A stretch of 42,680 nucleotides of DNA, from the NCBI GenBank assembly GCA_902604565.1, contig CACKZF010000006.1, forward strand, positions 1 to 42,680, read 5' to 3'. The stretch is from an uncultured Pelagibacteraceae bacterium. GTDB lineage: Bacteria > Pseudomonadota > Alphaproteobacteria > Pelagibacterales > Pelagibacteraceae. Shown here one piece after another: positions 24,994 to 33,706 of the stretch. The notes under the pieces are model-generated. The model had not been told where the DNA came from. It did no database searches and was given only the letters and a program-made list of their open reading frames with translations. Position 1 is the first letter of the stretch. Each line of letters begins with the position of its first letter. A program made the position numbers and the translations under genes.

Positions 24994-25764
24994 TTATACT
25001 TTGTTAAGTCTTTTAAGAATACTATTTAATGTTTTCTCTGTAGACTTATAAAAACCTGCTTTTCTAAGTTCTTGAACTCCTTGTTCATTTAATCCTTTGG
25101 GAGTTTGAGATTCTTTAACTAAAAATTTTAGGTCCTTATCAGAGTTTCTTAATGCATCTTCAGACAATGCAACAAACAATGAAGTTATATATTTTTGAGC
25201 TTTATCTTTTTTAACACCACGTTGTACAAGCCAATTAGACATAGTATTTAATAATTCATAAAATGGAGCCATCATACCTGATGTCGACCAAAAATTTTTA
25301 GATAACTTTTCATTATTTATTTCAACTGTTGTTCCAAGTTTATTAAAAAAGTTTTTTAATGTTTTATTTGGAGGAAAAACTGGAACTGGCCCTTTTCTTA
25401 ATGATATTGGTGGAAGTGGTATAGCTCTAAAAATTTTTGCTTTTACATTAATTAATTTTTTTAACCTTGGCAAAGTAATTGTTGAGATAAAACTTATTAT
25501 TGTTTGGTTAGATTTAAATTTTAACGTTTTGATTATTTGCTCACCAACTGTAGGAGTAACAGCAAGAAAAATCCAATCACAACTATTAATAATTTCTTGA
25601 TTTGACTTGCCAATACTTACTTTTTTATTTTTTTTTGATAATTTTTTTGCGATATAAAGATTTCTAGGTGAAACTAAAATCTTGGAATATTTAATTTTTG
25701 ACGAAGAAATACCAGTAACTACTGACTCAGTTATTTTTCCAGTTCCTATAAAACCCAGTTTCAT
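24994..25764 (-). CDS. proC: Pyrroline-5-carboxylate reductase family protein
   Basis: A 256-residue NAD(P)-binding protein. GFIGTGKITESVV (4-16) is the ProC-type nucleotide site, FRAIPLPPISLRKGP near 113-127 is the RxMPN-like region with the usual Asn missing, and SGMMAPFYELLNTM (167-180) with ESQTPKGLNEQGVQEL near 224-239 is the dimerisation/active domain. ProC reduces pyrroline-5-carboxylate to proline. Changes in the normally conserved MPN motif suggest it may act on another cyclic imine such as piperideine carboxylate. It lies 17 bases downstream of glutarate hydroxylase, which hints at lysine-type carbon flow, but this is inference. Confidence 0.78.
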   Translation of the reverse strand: MKLGFIGTGKITESVVTGISSSKIKYSKILVSPRNLYIAKKLSKKNKKVSIGKSNQEIINSCDWIFLAVTPTVGEQIIKTLKFKSNQTIISFISTITLPRLKKLINVKAKIFRAIPLPPISLRKGPVPVFPPNKTLKNFFNKLGTTVEINNEKLSKNFWSTSGMMAPFYELLNTMSNWLVQRGVKKDKAQKYITSLFVALSEDALRNSDKDLKFLVKESQTPKGLNEQGVQELRKAGFYKSTEKTLNSILKRLNKV

Positions 25765-25781
25765 AGAAGTAATTACTATAC

Positions 25782-26702
25782 TTAATTATTAAAAAAGGAA
25801 CCTCTAATTCTAAGCAATTCCCTTGATAATTTTTTGTTTTCTTTGAATGGTTTTCTTCCATGTAGCCAAAAGTAATTATTTGCAACTATAGCACTACCCA
25901 CGGGTAGAGAGGTTACAATTTTATTTTGGCTTCCCTCTAATGAATCTGATAATTTTTGAAGAAATAAACCCTGCTTCATATTTTTTGGTTCTGGAAATTG
26001 GTCTATATAGGAAATTGTAGCTTCTCCGTTTTGATCTTTTGAAAAAACTGGATGTTCAACTTTATAACCAACATTTTTACTCTTAGGAGAACCCCAAATA
26101 AAATCTTGTTTTCCAACTTCATCGTTAGCTAAATCCGATAAATGCTCCCAATCATCTAAGTGTAATAAAGCTGTTTCACCACCATCTACGTTTTCTTCCT
26201 CTAGTTTTGACATCAATATCCAATCAGTAGTTTCTTTTACATAAGTGCCGTCAGTATGAAGATCCATGTTTATATATGCTTTTCTTAAATAAGAGTCGCT
26301 ATTATCCTCATGCTTTACATGAAATCTCGCATAATATTTTCCTGCCATTGAGTCATGATTAGGGTTACCAATTAAATGAGTAATTGCTGTAGATAATTTA
26401 ATTAAAAATGTTTGATCAATTTTAGATGAAATATTTTTTGGTCCTATTATGAAACATCCTGTATTTCTATTTTTTAATATATGGTTTAAAAGTTTACCCA
26501 GCTCATGAGATGTAGTCTCATCTAAACTTTTTGCAATTGTGAAACGTGTAAAAGGTTTATATTCGAGTGCCGTAATATCAAATTTTTTAAACGGAAATAT
26601 AAGTCTTTCAATTATTTCGTCTTCAATTTTAATATTTATAATTCTTTTTGATTTTTCATGAAAGGATATATCAAATCCATCTATTTGTTTTAAATCTTGC
26701 AT
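25782..26702 (-). CDS. glaH: Glutarate 2-hydroxylase GlaH (CsiD)
   Basis: A 306-residue 2OG-Fe(II) oxygenase that reads like E. coli CsiD along most of its length. Shared blocks include ALEYKPFTRFTIAKSLDE (45-62), YYARFHVKHEDNSDSYLRK (123-141), LLHLDDWEHL (179-188) and SYIDQFPEPK. Metal ligands are H149, D151 (LHTDGTYV) and H281 (WLHGRKPF). GlaH converts glutarate to L-2-hydroxyglutarate using O2 and 2-oxoglutarate, the step after cadaverine/5-aminovalerate breakdown of lysine. Its normal partner LhgD (L-2-hydroxyglutarate oxidase) is not in the window. The ATG overlaps the stop of the pentapeptide-repeat gene by one base. Confidence 0.87.
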   Translation of the reverse strand: MQDLKQIDGFDISFHEKSKRIINIKIEDEIIERLIFPFKKFDITALEYKPFTRFTIAKSLDETTSHELGKLLNHILKNRNTGCFIIGPKNISSKIDQTFLIKLSTAITHLIGNPNHDSMAGKYYARFHVKHEDNSDSYLRKAYINMDLHTDGTYVKETTDWILMSKLEEENVDGGETALLHLDDWEHLSDLANDEVGKQDFIWGSPKSKNVGYKVEHPVFSKDQNGEATISYIDQFPEPKNMKQGLFLQKLSDSLEGSQNKIVTSLPVGSAIVANNYFWLHGRKPFKENKKLSRELLRIRGSFFNN

Positions 26703-27214
26703 TAATTTATTCTATTGCAAGTTCCTATTGAGTCTGGTCCACAAATTTCACCATTAGTCCAGGTCGCACCTATAAGGTTAGCTCCATCAAAATTTGCATT
26801 CAAAATATTTGAAGACGTAAAATTTGCTTCCATTAAGTTTGAATTTTGAAAATTTGTATCAATCAATGTAGATCCCATGAAGTCCACTCTTGTTAAATTA
26901 GCACTCGAGAAATTTGAAAGTTCAAGGTTCGCACCTGTTAAAATTGACTCATACAAATTCGCTCTAATAAACGATGACTCAGAAAATGTGCCAAACGAGA
27001 GATTTGAATTCATCATTATGCTCTTGTCAAAATTTACTTGGATAAAACTTGCAAAAGACAGATTTGAATTAGGAAGGTAACTACCTTGTAAATCTTGACC
27101 ATCTGAAAATTTGCATTTTGTGTAATCTACACCATCAGTTATAGGATCATCACAACCAGCGTTTACATTACTGCTAAAAATTAAAAAAAATATAATAAAA
27201 ATAAGTTTTTTCAT
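26702..27214 (-). CDS. Secreted pentapeptide-repeat protein
   Basis: A 170-residue protein with an N-terminal signal peptide (KKLIFIIFFLIFSSNVNA) followed by about 20 pentapeptide units of the A(D/N)Lxx type, such as ANLYES, ANLELS, ANFTSS and ANLIGA, from roughly residue 45 to 150. These fold as a right-handed quadrilateral beta-helix. Four cysteines (near 20, 34, 157 and 165) flank the repeats and could form disulfides in the periplasm. Function is unknown for such proteins. Here it is tied to its neighbours: its ATG overlaps the AzlD stop (ATGA) and its stop touches the glaH start, so it is made as part of the operon. Confidence 0.82.
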   Translation of the reverse strand: MKKLIFIIFFLIFSSNVNAGCDDPITDGVDYTKCKFSDGQDLQGSYLPNSNLSFASFIQVNFDKSIMMNSNLSFGTFSESSFIRANLYESILTGANLELSNFSSANLTRVDFMGSTLIDTNFQNSNLMEANFTSSNILNANFDGANLIGATWTNGEICGPDSIGTCNRIN

Positions 27215-27537
27215 ACCGCAAAACTATTTAATGCAGCCAAAATTATAACAGATAATACTGTTGGATAAACTAAATTTCTTTTTGTGACATAAAAAATTAA
27301 TATTGATAATAAAATTACAATTATCCTTGAAATATAGTTGACTTCAGAGAGATCTCCTGACGGAAATATCAGTATTCTTGAAATTAAGGCAGCTAAAGTT
27401 GAATATGCTATACAATTAAACCATCTATAAATTTTAGATTTTTCACTAATTTTTTCTGAGGTAAATGCTCCAAGAAATCTCGATAAATAAGTTGCTAAAG
27501 AAGTTACTATTATTGCTAAAACTATATTAACTGCCAT
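27211..27537 (-). CDS. azlD: AzlD-like branched-chain amino acid exporter small subunit
   Basis: The protein from ATG 27537 has 108 residues and about four hydrophobic segments, with the AzlD pattern AIIVTSLATYLSRFLGAF near the start and IVILLSILIFYVTKRNLVYP later. The frame extends to 27594, but this start is chosen because a GGAGA lies seven bases upstream, the family begins here, and a longer protein would overlap azlC by 68 bases. With this start the overlap is 11 bases. AzlD pairs with AzlC to export branched-chain amino acids or analogues. Confidence 0.8.
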   Translation of the reverse strand: MAVNIVLAIIVTSLATYLSRFLGAFTSEKISEKSKIYRWFNCIAYSTLAALISRILIFPSGDLSEVNYISRIIVILLSILIFYVTKRNLVYPTVLSVIILAALNSFAV

Positions 27538-28231
27538 ATTTTTCTCCAATAAAATAAGAAATTGTCCCAGCAACCAACCCACCGATAAGTACACTCCACT
27601 CGGGAGAAATAAAATAAAAAATAGGTCCTAATAATGCACCAAGTAAAATTGCAGATGTAAGTTGTATTGTCTTCATTACACCTATCATTGCACACATAAA
27701 ATAAATTGGGTTTATTATCGCTAGAGCAATAATCATATCTCTATTTAAAAAATCAGAAGCATAATAACCAATAATGGTTGAAAAAATTGCAACTAACCAT
27801 GTAGCTGTTCCTATACCAATCCAAAAATCTATTCTGTATTTCCTTTCTATTTCCTCATAGTTACTTTTTAAGATCAACCACGATGAAACAGCAACAAAAT
27901 GACATGATAAGTAATATTTCCATCTTGGTTGGCTTTCATGTTTTAATAATGGCATAATTGAAACCGTCATTGGATAAAGTCTTGAGTTAACCAACCATAC
28001 TGCAAGAAAAATATTTACAAGCGAGGCACCAATTAACATAGACTCTGCCATGACTAAAGATCCTGGAAGAGCGTAAGTTAACAAAGTTGAAAATATACTT
28101 TCTTGAATAGTAAAACCTAAATTTTTAAGTAAAGCGCCAATTGCAACAAAACTCGCACCCAAGGCAATGGCTGGACTATCAAACTTTTTTGATGCAAGTA
28201 TTCCTTGAAGAAAATATTTGGAGTTGATCAT
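27527..28231 (-). CDS. azlC: AzlC family amino acid exporter large subunit
   Basis: A roughly 234-residue membrane protein. AIALGASFVAIGALLKNLGF (near 21-40), TYALPGSLVMAESMLIGAS and LVNSRLYPMTVSIMPLLK are AzlC blocks, with about seven hydrophobic segments overall. ATG 28231 overlaps the LivF stop (TGATG); a TTG one codon earlier would also work. Located directly behind an amino acid importer and before AzlD, it would relieve excess uptake of branched-chain or related amino acids. Confidence 0.86.
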   Translation of the reverse strand: MINSKYFLQGILASKKFDSPAIALGASFVAIGALLKNLGFTIQESIFSTLLTYALPGSLVMAESMLIGASLVNIFLAVWLVNSRLYPMTVSIMPLLKHESQPRWKYYLSCHFVAVSSWLILKSNYEEIERKYRIDFWIGIGTATWLVAIFSTIIGYYASDFLNRDMIIALAIINPIYFMCAMIGVMKTIQLTSAILLGALLGPIFYFISPEWSVLIGGLVAGTISYFIGEKYGS

Positions 28232-29016
28232 CAACCGCCTAAAAATAGACGACCCACATCTGGATTATTTAGAAGTTCATCTCCTTTACCTGCAATAGCA
28301 GTTTGTCCAGAAACTAAAACATATCCAATGTCGGCAAATTCCAAACCCTTTTTGGCATTTTGTTCAACCAATATAATTGTTTTTTTCTCATTTTTTTGAA
28401 GATCATCTAAGATTTCAAATACCATTTGAATATATCTTGGTTCTAATCCAATTGAAGGTTCATCAACTAATAAAATAGATGGTTTCATTACTAAAGCTCT
28501 AGATATTTCTAACAATCTTCTCTCACCACCAGACAAAACTTTAGCTGGTTGGTTTCTTCTATTTCTTAATCTCTCATATTTCTGAAGAACTCTCTCTGCT
28601 TCCTCAAATGACTCTTCAGTTTTATCTTTTATATATCCACCCATTAAAAGGTTTTCTTCTACAGTCATGTCTGGAAAAACAGAATTATCTTGAAGAATAT
28701 AAGCTATCCCTTGAGATTTTAATTTCTCTGCAGGTGTAAGGTTTGTTATTTCTTTGCCATCAACTTCGATTTTACCAGAAAAAATATTCGTAAAACCATA
28801 TATTGAGTGAAGAATTGTAGATTTCCCTGCTCCATTAGGACCTATCAAACATAATGATTGTGCCTTGCTGACAAACAAATCTAAATTATGCAGAATTTCC
28901 ATTTTACCATAGCCAGCTGACAAACCTTTAATTGTTAAGTGAATATTGTCTTCTGAAAGCTTTTTTAGATCGTCAGCACCAGGTGCTTTACCTAATACTT
29001 CATATTGATTAGCCAT
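28231..29016 (-). CDS. livF: ABC transporter ATP-binding protein LivF (LIV-2 set)
   Basis: A 261-residue ATPase with Walker A GPNGAGKST (58-66), Q-loop YILQDNSVF, signature LSGGERRLLEISRAL, Walker B ILLVDEPSIGLEP and switch LVEQNAKKGL. It has an N-terminal extension of about 20 residues (MANQYEVLGKAPGADDLKKL) that its LIV-1 counterpart lacks. In place of LSGGQ the signature reads LSGGE, as in other LivF proteins for amides or urea. The start overlaps the LivG stop by one base. Confidence 0.92.
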   Translation of the reverse strand: MANQYEVLGKAPGADDLKKLSEDNIHLTIKGLSAGYGKMEILHNLDLFVSKAQSLCLIGPNGAGKSTILHSIYGFTNIFSGKIEVDGKEITNLTPAEKLKSQGIAYILQDNSVFPDMTVEENLLMGGYIKDKTEESFEEAERVLQKYERLRNRRNQPAKVLSGGERRLLEISRALVMKPSILLVDEPSIGLEPRYIQMVFEILDDLQKNEKKTIILVEQNAKKGLEFADIGYVLVSGQTAIAGKGDELLNNPDVGRLFLGG

Positions 29017-29756
29017 TATTGTGCTCCTAAATAAGCATCTATAACTCGCTTATCATTTTTAATTTCATCTGGTGTTCCATTGGCAAGCATTTTTCCATGT
29101 GCTAAGCAAAAAATACTTTCTGCCAATTGCATAATTACTCTCATATTGTGTTCAATGACTAATAAAGTAATTCCAAAATCTTGATTTACTTTTATTAATC
29201 TATCTATAATTCCATTTATCAATGTTGGATTAATACCTGCAGTTGGCTCATCTAGAAGCAACATTTCAGGTTCATTCATTAATGCCATGGCAAGCTCTAA
29301 AAGTTTTTGTTGACCAAATGATAAGTCACCTGCTCTTAAATTTCTCTTCTGATATAGTCCAACAAAGTTTAATAAATTTTCAGCTTTGTCTGTTAAGTCT
29401 TGAGGAATTTTAGAGAAAATGGAAACTAAACTTTCGTCACTAGCTTTATGACTTATTAGCATGTTATCGACACAATTAAGTTTTCCATAGATTCTTGTTT
29501 GTTGAAATGTTCTTAGAAGACCAAGTTTTGCAATAATTGGAACTGGCAACTCAGATACTTCCTTACCATTAAATTTTATTGAACCTTGATCTATGGGATA
29601 AGTTCCTACTATAGAATTAAATAATGTTGTTTTTCCAGATCCATTTGGACCAATCAATCCAACGATTTTTCCTTTTTCGACTGCCATAGAAATATCAACA
29701 TTGGCTTTAACACCTCCAAAAGATTTGCTCACATTATTTACCTCTAATATACTCAT
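29016..29756 (-). CDS. livG: ABC transporter ATP-binding protein LivG (LIV-2 set)
   Basis: A 246-residue ATPase. Walker A GPNGSGKTT (36-44), Q-loop LLRTFQQTRIYGKL, signature LSFGQQKLLELA, Walker B MLLLDEPTAGINP and switch VIEHNMRVIMQLA are all present. The signature variant LSFGQ is common in LivG. It overlaps the LivM gene by four bases. It differs clearly in sequence from the LIV-1 LivG, so the two sets are not a recent duplication. Confidence 0.92.
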   Translation of the reverse strand: MSILEVNNVSKSFGGVKANVDISMAVEKGKIVGLIGPNGSGKTTLFNSIVGTYPIDQGSIKFNGKEVSELPVPIIAKLGLLRTFQQTRIYGKLNCVDNMLISHKASDESLVSIFSKIPQDLTDKAENLLNFVGLYQKRNLRAGDLSFGQQKLLELAMALMNEPEMLLLDEPTAGINPTLINGIIDRLIKVNQDFGITLLVIEHNMRVIMQLAESIFCLAHGKMLANGTPDEIKNDKRVIDAYLGAQ

Positions 29757-30802
29757 TTGAGTTCAACCTGAGCCTTCCGATCAGCCTCATCAACCACTTC
29801 TCCAAATCTTTCAGGATACTTTTCTCTTAACCATCCCATAATTCCCTCTGGAAAATAGATAACAATGACAACTATTAGTACTCCAAGGGCTACATACTGC
29901 CATCCAAGGAAGAATGTCCAAAAACCCTCTTTAAATATATGAAAAACGGTAGCTCCAATTACAGGTCCCCATAAAGTTCCTTTACCACCTAATATTGCCA
30001 TCAATACCATAAACACTCCCATTTCTCTTCCATCAAATGCAACATCAGTTGAATCTATATAGCCAACAAGTCCACCCATGATACCTCCGGCTAAACCACA
30101 GAAAAACGCAGATATCATCCAACCAATAATTTTATACTTCATAGTTTGGATACCCATGGCTTCTGCCTTATCTTCATTATCTCTTATTGCGTTAAGAACT
30201 AATTTAAACCTGGTTGAGTAAATTGCTTTAACAGCAAGAAATGTAAAAATTAAAACTGCGAAGCTACAAAAATAAAAAAATTCTCCTCTTGCTTCTAAAC
30301 TTCCAACTTTTGGAAAAGGAGGAGTGGTAAATCCTTGACCCGCTCCAATTATTTCTATTCCTCCTGAAATTTCTCCAGCAGCAACACCTAAACCTAATGT
30401 GCAAATCGCAAAATAATGTCCTCTAAGTCCTAAAATTGAGTAGCCAATTAAACCTGCTACTATTGCAGGAATAATTGCAGCTACAGCAAGTCCTACTGCA
30501 AATCCTTGAAAAAATTGTGCAGGAGTATGTACAAATGTTTTTTCTCCACCACCTTCTGTCCACTCTGCTAAAGGAAAGAACATCCCAACTTGAACCGAGG
30601 CACAGAGATACATTCCAAGTCCATAAAAAAGAATATTTCCAAAAGTATTATATCCCATTTCTCCACCTTGAACATTCCATGTAATTGCTAAGATGATTAA
30701 AATACAAAGAATAGATAATTGAACTTTAAATGCTGGGAAAACAAAAGGTGCCGCGACACCAAATATTAAAATAGCAGCATATAAAATTATATTTTTATTC
30801 AT
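29753..30802 (-). CDS. livM: Branched-chain amino acid-type ABC permease LivM (LIV-2 set)
   Basis: A 349-residue permease with about ten hydrophobic segments. GLRGHYFAICTLGLGVAAGEI near 128-148 and LNAIRDNEDKAEAMGIQTMK near 212-231 are the LivM motifs, the latter the ATPase-coupling loop. VLMAILGGKGTLWGPVIGA follows. Length is normal for LivM, unlike the 456-residue LIV-1 version. A charged cytoplasmic tail ends the protein. It shares one base with the LivH gene before it. Confidence 0.9.
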   Translation of the reverse strand: MNKNIILYAAILIFGVAAPFVFPAFKVQLSILCILIILAITWNVQGGEMGYNTFGNILFYGLGMYLCASVQVGMFFPLAEWTEGGGEKTFVHTPAQFFQGFAVGLAVAAIIPAIVAGLIGYSILGLRGHYFAICTLGLGVAAGEISGGIEIIGAGQGFTTPPFPKVGSLEARGEFFYFCSFAVLIFTFLAVKAIYSTRFKLVLNAIRDNEDKAEAMGIQTMKYKIIGWMISAFFCGLAGGIMGGLVGYIDSTDVAFDGREMGVFMVLMAILGGKGTLWGPVIGATVFHIFKEGFWTFFLGWQYVALGVLIVVIVIYFPEGIMGWLREKYPERFGEVVDEADRKAQVELK

Positions 30803-31695
30803 TATTTTAAGTACTCTCTTTTTTTAGAAAGTTTAAATCTTCTATAGACTAAAATTAAAACTAATAATAAAAATACAGAGCCTATTCTAAATTCTGTTCC
30901 TAAAATATAATCTGCAAATTCTTCAAAAACACCAAGGCCCATTCCTGACATGGCTACGCCAGGTAAGTTTCCTAAACCTGCAACAATTACAATCATAAAA
31001 GATCTTATTGTGTAAGGTAATCCCATATAAGGATGAATGGTAAATGTTATCGAGATTAGTGCTCCAGCAACTCCACACAATGCTGCGTTTATTCCAAAAG
31101 TTGCTGCGTAAACCTTTTCTGTATCTACACCTAATATTTTTGCAGCTCTTGCATTTTGAGCAGTTGCTCTAATAGCTCGTCCTAGTTTTGATTTTTTCAT
31201 ATAAATCACTAATCCAATAGCAAATACTATGCTTATAAATGCTGAGAAAATCTTAGAGTTTGGCAATGTTACAGAATTATCAAATAACATAGTTGTCCCA
31301 TAACCTGAATTTGCAAGAACAACATCTGCACCAAAAGCAAAGTTCATTAACTGCATAAATAAAATACTTATGCCAAACGTTGCAAGAATTGAGATGAACA
31401 AATCTCTATCAACAACCTTATTAATAACCAATTTGTAAATGATAACCCCAACAAAATACATTATAATTGGCGAGACTATTACTCCCCACGCTGGGTGAAT
31501 TCCATAAAGATACATAAAGTATGCAATATATCCACCTAATATAACAAGATCACCTTGAGCAATATTAATTATATTCATAACTCCCCATTGAAGAGCCATT
31601 CCATATGCAATAAGTGCAAATAATATTCCAAGTAACAATCCGTCTAAGACAGCTTGAACGGTTAACATTGGAACTTGAAATATTAAAAAATCCAT
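30802..31695 (-). CDS. livH: Branched-chain amino acid-type ABC permease LivH (LIV-2 set)
   Basis: A 297-residue inner-membrane permease. LFALIAYGMALQWGVMNIIN (21-40) with the following AQGDLVILGGYIAYF, the coupling loop RAIRATAQNARAAKILGVD near 173-191 and IVAGLGNLPGVAMSGMGLGV are typical for LivH. The gene lies 63 bases downstream of its binding-protein gene, and a terminator hairpin sits in that gap, so permease expression is probably a fraction of that of the binding protein. Confidence 0.9.
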   Translation of the reverse strand: MDFLIFQVPMLTVQAVLDGLLLGILFALIAYGMALQWGVMNIINIAQGDLVILGGYIAYFMYLYGIHPAWGVIVSPIIMYFVGVIIYKLVINKVVDRDLFISILATFGISILFMQLMNFAFGADVVLANSGYGTTMLFDNSVTLPNSKIFSAFISIVFAIGLVIYMKKSKLGRAIRATAQNARAAKILGVDTEKVYAATFGINAALCGVAGALISITFTIHPYMGLPYTIRSFMIVIVAGLGNLPGVAMSGMGLGVFEEFADYILGTEFRIGSVFLLLVLILVYRRFKLSKKREYLK

Positions 31696-31717
31696 AAATT
31701 TTTAAATGCTTATAAAA

Positions 31718-31745
31718 AAAAGCCCCCTAATGCTAGGGGGCTTTT
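31718..31745 (-). terminator. Intra-operon terminator between binding protein and LivH
   Basis: A 12-base-pair stem, AAAAGCCCCCTA (31718-31729) with TAGGGGGCTTTT (31734-31745), has a four-base loop. Read on the minus strand, the stem is followed by a run of eight T. It lies 14 bases past the stop of the binding-protein gene and before livH. Such leaky terminators allow more binding protein than permease. The hairpin also has T tracts in the other direction. Confidence 0.88.
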
Positions 31746-31758
31746 ATTTTTTTTTATA

Positions 31759-32997
31759 TTATCTGTCTGACCACTTAGGAATTGGGTGAATTAATTCCGC
31801 TGAAGCCCATTTTAATGGAGCTACAACTTTATTTTCACATTTTCCTGCATCATCACACATAACTTGAAATAAAACCATTGGCTTATCAACGTTTTGACCA
31901 CCTTCAGCAAATTTTATGTTTCCATAAAATGTTTGCATGTTAGTAGCAGCAAGAGCGTCTCTGACTTTCTTTTGGTCGAAAGATCCAGCTCTTTCAAAAG
32001 CATCTTTAAACACTAATAAAGCCGCAGAAGACTCTGCTGCTTGGTATGGTGGTGCATAACCAAACTCTTTAGTAAAGTCTGCATCATAAGTCATACCATC
32101 AGTAAAGAAATCATCTTTATAAGTTAGTGTTTTATGCCATTGAGAAGCACACAAAGCGTATTGTGAATTTGCACCATGTTGCTTAGATAGTTTTGCAGCA
32201 TCACAGTGTGTCATTGCTAACATTGGAACATCAACCTTCATTTCAGCAATTTGTCTGATAGCTGTTAACGCACCTTTTGTGTGCCCTGAAACAACAAGAA
32301 CATCTGGTTTAGTTGCTTTAACTTTTGCTAAAGTTGCCGCCATATCATTAAGCTCTTTTGGAAGTTTGTCATCGATTATAATTTTTGATCCTGTTTCTTT
32401 TGCAGCATCTAAAATACCCAATCTAACGTCCTGTGAGAATGCATCTTGCTCAAAAGCTTGTGCAATTCTTACACCTTTTCCACCATTAAGCTCAACTGCT
32501 GTTCTGATTGCAACATCCAAATATAAGTTCGCTGGTGCCAGCACCGCAAATAAATATTTGTAACCTTTTGTAAACAAAGATCTTGATGCACCGTTAGCTT
32601 CTACCATTGGAACACCATATTTCTCTGTTACTGGTGCAATCGCTTTAGTCAAACCAGAACTGTAAGGTCCAAGCATAAACTCAACACCATCTTGTGAAAT
32701 CAATCTTTCTGCAAGTTGCGCTGCTCTTTTAGGGTTTGATTCATCATCGTAGTAGATAATATCAAACATGTAAGTTTTTCCTCCAACTTTAACACCACCC
32801 ATGCTGTTAATTCTGTCAACGGCCATGTTATAACCGTTTTGAGTATGAACACCATTAGATGAATATTTTCCGGTTAAAGAAATTGCAGCACCTAATATAA
32901 TTTTATCACCAACAACTTTTGCTAATGAAACAACTGAAGTTGAAAATAAAATTGCTATTGCAGAAACAAATGTAATTATAATATTTTTAATTTTCAT
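31759..32997 (-). CDS. Amino acid/amide ABC transporter substrate-binding protein (LIV-2 set)
   Basis: A 412-residue periplasmic binding protein of the Leu/Ile/Val type. A signal peptide of about 27 residues (IIITFVSAIAILFSTSVVSLA) precedes KVVGDKIILGAAISLTGKYS. FMLGPYSSGLTKAIAPVTEK, PMVEANGASRSLF and the lobe-2 FTKEFGYAPPYQAAESSAALLVFKDA, split here as FTKEFGYAPPYQ then AAESSAALLVFKDA, are family segments. A strong Shine-Dalgarno (AGAGGAGA) precedes the ATG. It heads the LIV-2 operon. Ligand type (branched-chain, urea, amide) cannot be read with confidence; no urease genes are nearby. Confidence 0.9.
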   Translation of the reverse strand: MKIKNIIITFVSAIAILFSTSVVSLAKVVGDKIILGAAISLTGKYSSNGVHTQNGYNMAVDRINSMGGVKVGGKTYMFDIIYYDDESNPKRAAQLAERLISQDGVEFMLGPYSSGLTKAIAPVTEKYGVPMVEANGASRSLFTKGYKYLFAVLAPANLYLDVAIRTAVELNGGKGVRIAQAFEQDAFSQDVRLGILDAAKETGSKIIIDDKLPKELNDMAATLAKVKATKPDVLVVSGHTKGALTAIRQIAEMKVDVPMLAMTHCDAAKLSKQHGANSQYALCASQWHKTLTYKDDFFTDGMTYDADFTKEFGYAPPYQAAESSAALLVFKDAFERAGSFDQKKVRDALAATNMQTFYGNIKFAEGGQNVDKPMVLFQVMCDDAGKCENKVVAPLKWASAELIHPIPKWSDR

Positions 32998-33090
32998 TTC
33001 TCTCCTCTTTTATTATTAATTAATTAATTTAAGTCTTATTTAACAAAGAAATTAATTCTTTTGCAAGTAACAGTAGTATCGCATTAACGC

Positions 33091-33705
33091 CTAATATTGT
33101 TGCATAAATGCAATTATAGCTGCTATCACAATTAAAACGCACGCAGAAATTGTGTTTATAACCTTTGCGTTAGCTTTAACCCAAGTAATCATTTTATTTG
33201 CTAGAATAGCGTAACCAATTAAAGATAAAAAATCTAAAATCACGTATGTGGTTATTAAGATAATAAATTGAGCAACATAATTAGAGTTAAAATCAATAAA
33301 TTGTGGAAAGATAAATGGAAAAAACATCCAAGCCTTAGGGCTTGTGCCAGCAACTAAAAAACCATCTTTGAAAAAAGATAAAAAACTTTTTCCCAATTTC
33401 TCATCAGAATTTATACTTTTTGGTCGGGATTTATAAATATCATAAGCAAGATATAGAATATAAACTATTCCAACCCACTTAAATGTATTAAGCAACTTAG
33501 GATTATCTGAAATAAATGAACCAATAACAAATATAACAAGAGTTGCTTGAATAATATTTGCAGTAACATCTCCTAATGCTGTCCATACACATTTCTTAAC
33601 TCCATAATTCATTGAATATGAAATTATTACTATCCTAGGTGTTCCAGGCGTAATAAACATGAAGAGAATTATTTGGAGAAAAAGGAAATAATTTAGAGGA
33701 AGCAT
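33091..33705 (-). CDS. LysE/RhtB family amino acid exporter
   Basis: A 204-residue membrane protein with about six hydrophobic segments. FITPGTPRIVIISYSMNYGV (17-36) is the RhtB/LysE N-terminal motif, a GxGP-like variant, and FLVAGTSPKAWMFFPFIFPQF (115-135) is the second-half motif with Asn replaced by Ser in the usual NPK. Such proteins export homoserine, threonine or similar amino acids. It has almost no Shine-Dalgarno: a perfect dyad (33707-33721) occupies the place just upstream of the ATG and could control translation or transcription. Confidence 0.84.
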   Translation of the reverse strand: MLPLNYFLFLQIILFMFITPGTPRIVIISYSMNYGVKKCVWTALGDVTANIIQATLVIFVIGSFISDNPKLLNTFKWVGIVYILYLAYDIYKSRPKSINSDEKLGKSFLSFFKDGFLVAGTSPKAWMFFPFIFPQFIDFNSNYVAQFIILITTYVILDFLSLIGYAILANKMITWVKANAKVINTISACVLIVIAAIIAFMQQY

Positions 33706-33706
33706 C

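Noticed and set aside
27538-27594. Longer AzlD start with 19 extra residues
   Set aside because: It would overlap azlC by 68 bases, and the Shine-Dalgarno GGAGA and family start fit ATG 27537.
21103-31695. Two LIV importers as a recent tandem duplication
   Set aside because: Gene order differs, LivM lengths differ by about 100 residues and LivG/LivF signatures differ, so they are separate old systems.
31759-32997. LIV-2 as a urea transporter (UrtABCDE)
   Set aside because: No urease or urea amidolyase genes are in the window and the binding protein gives no specific urea motif that I can name.
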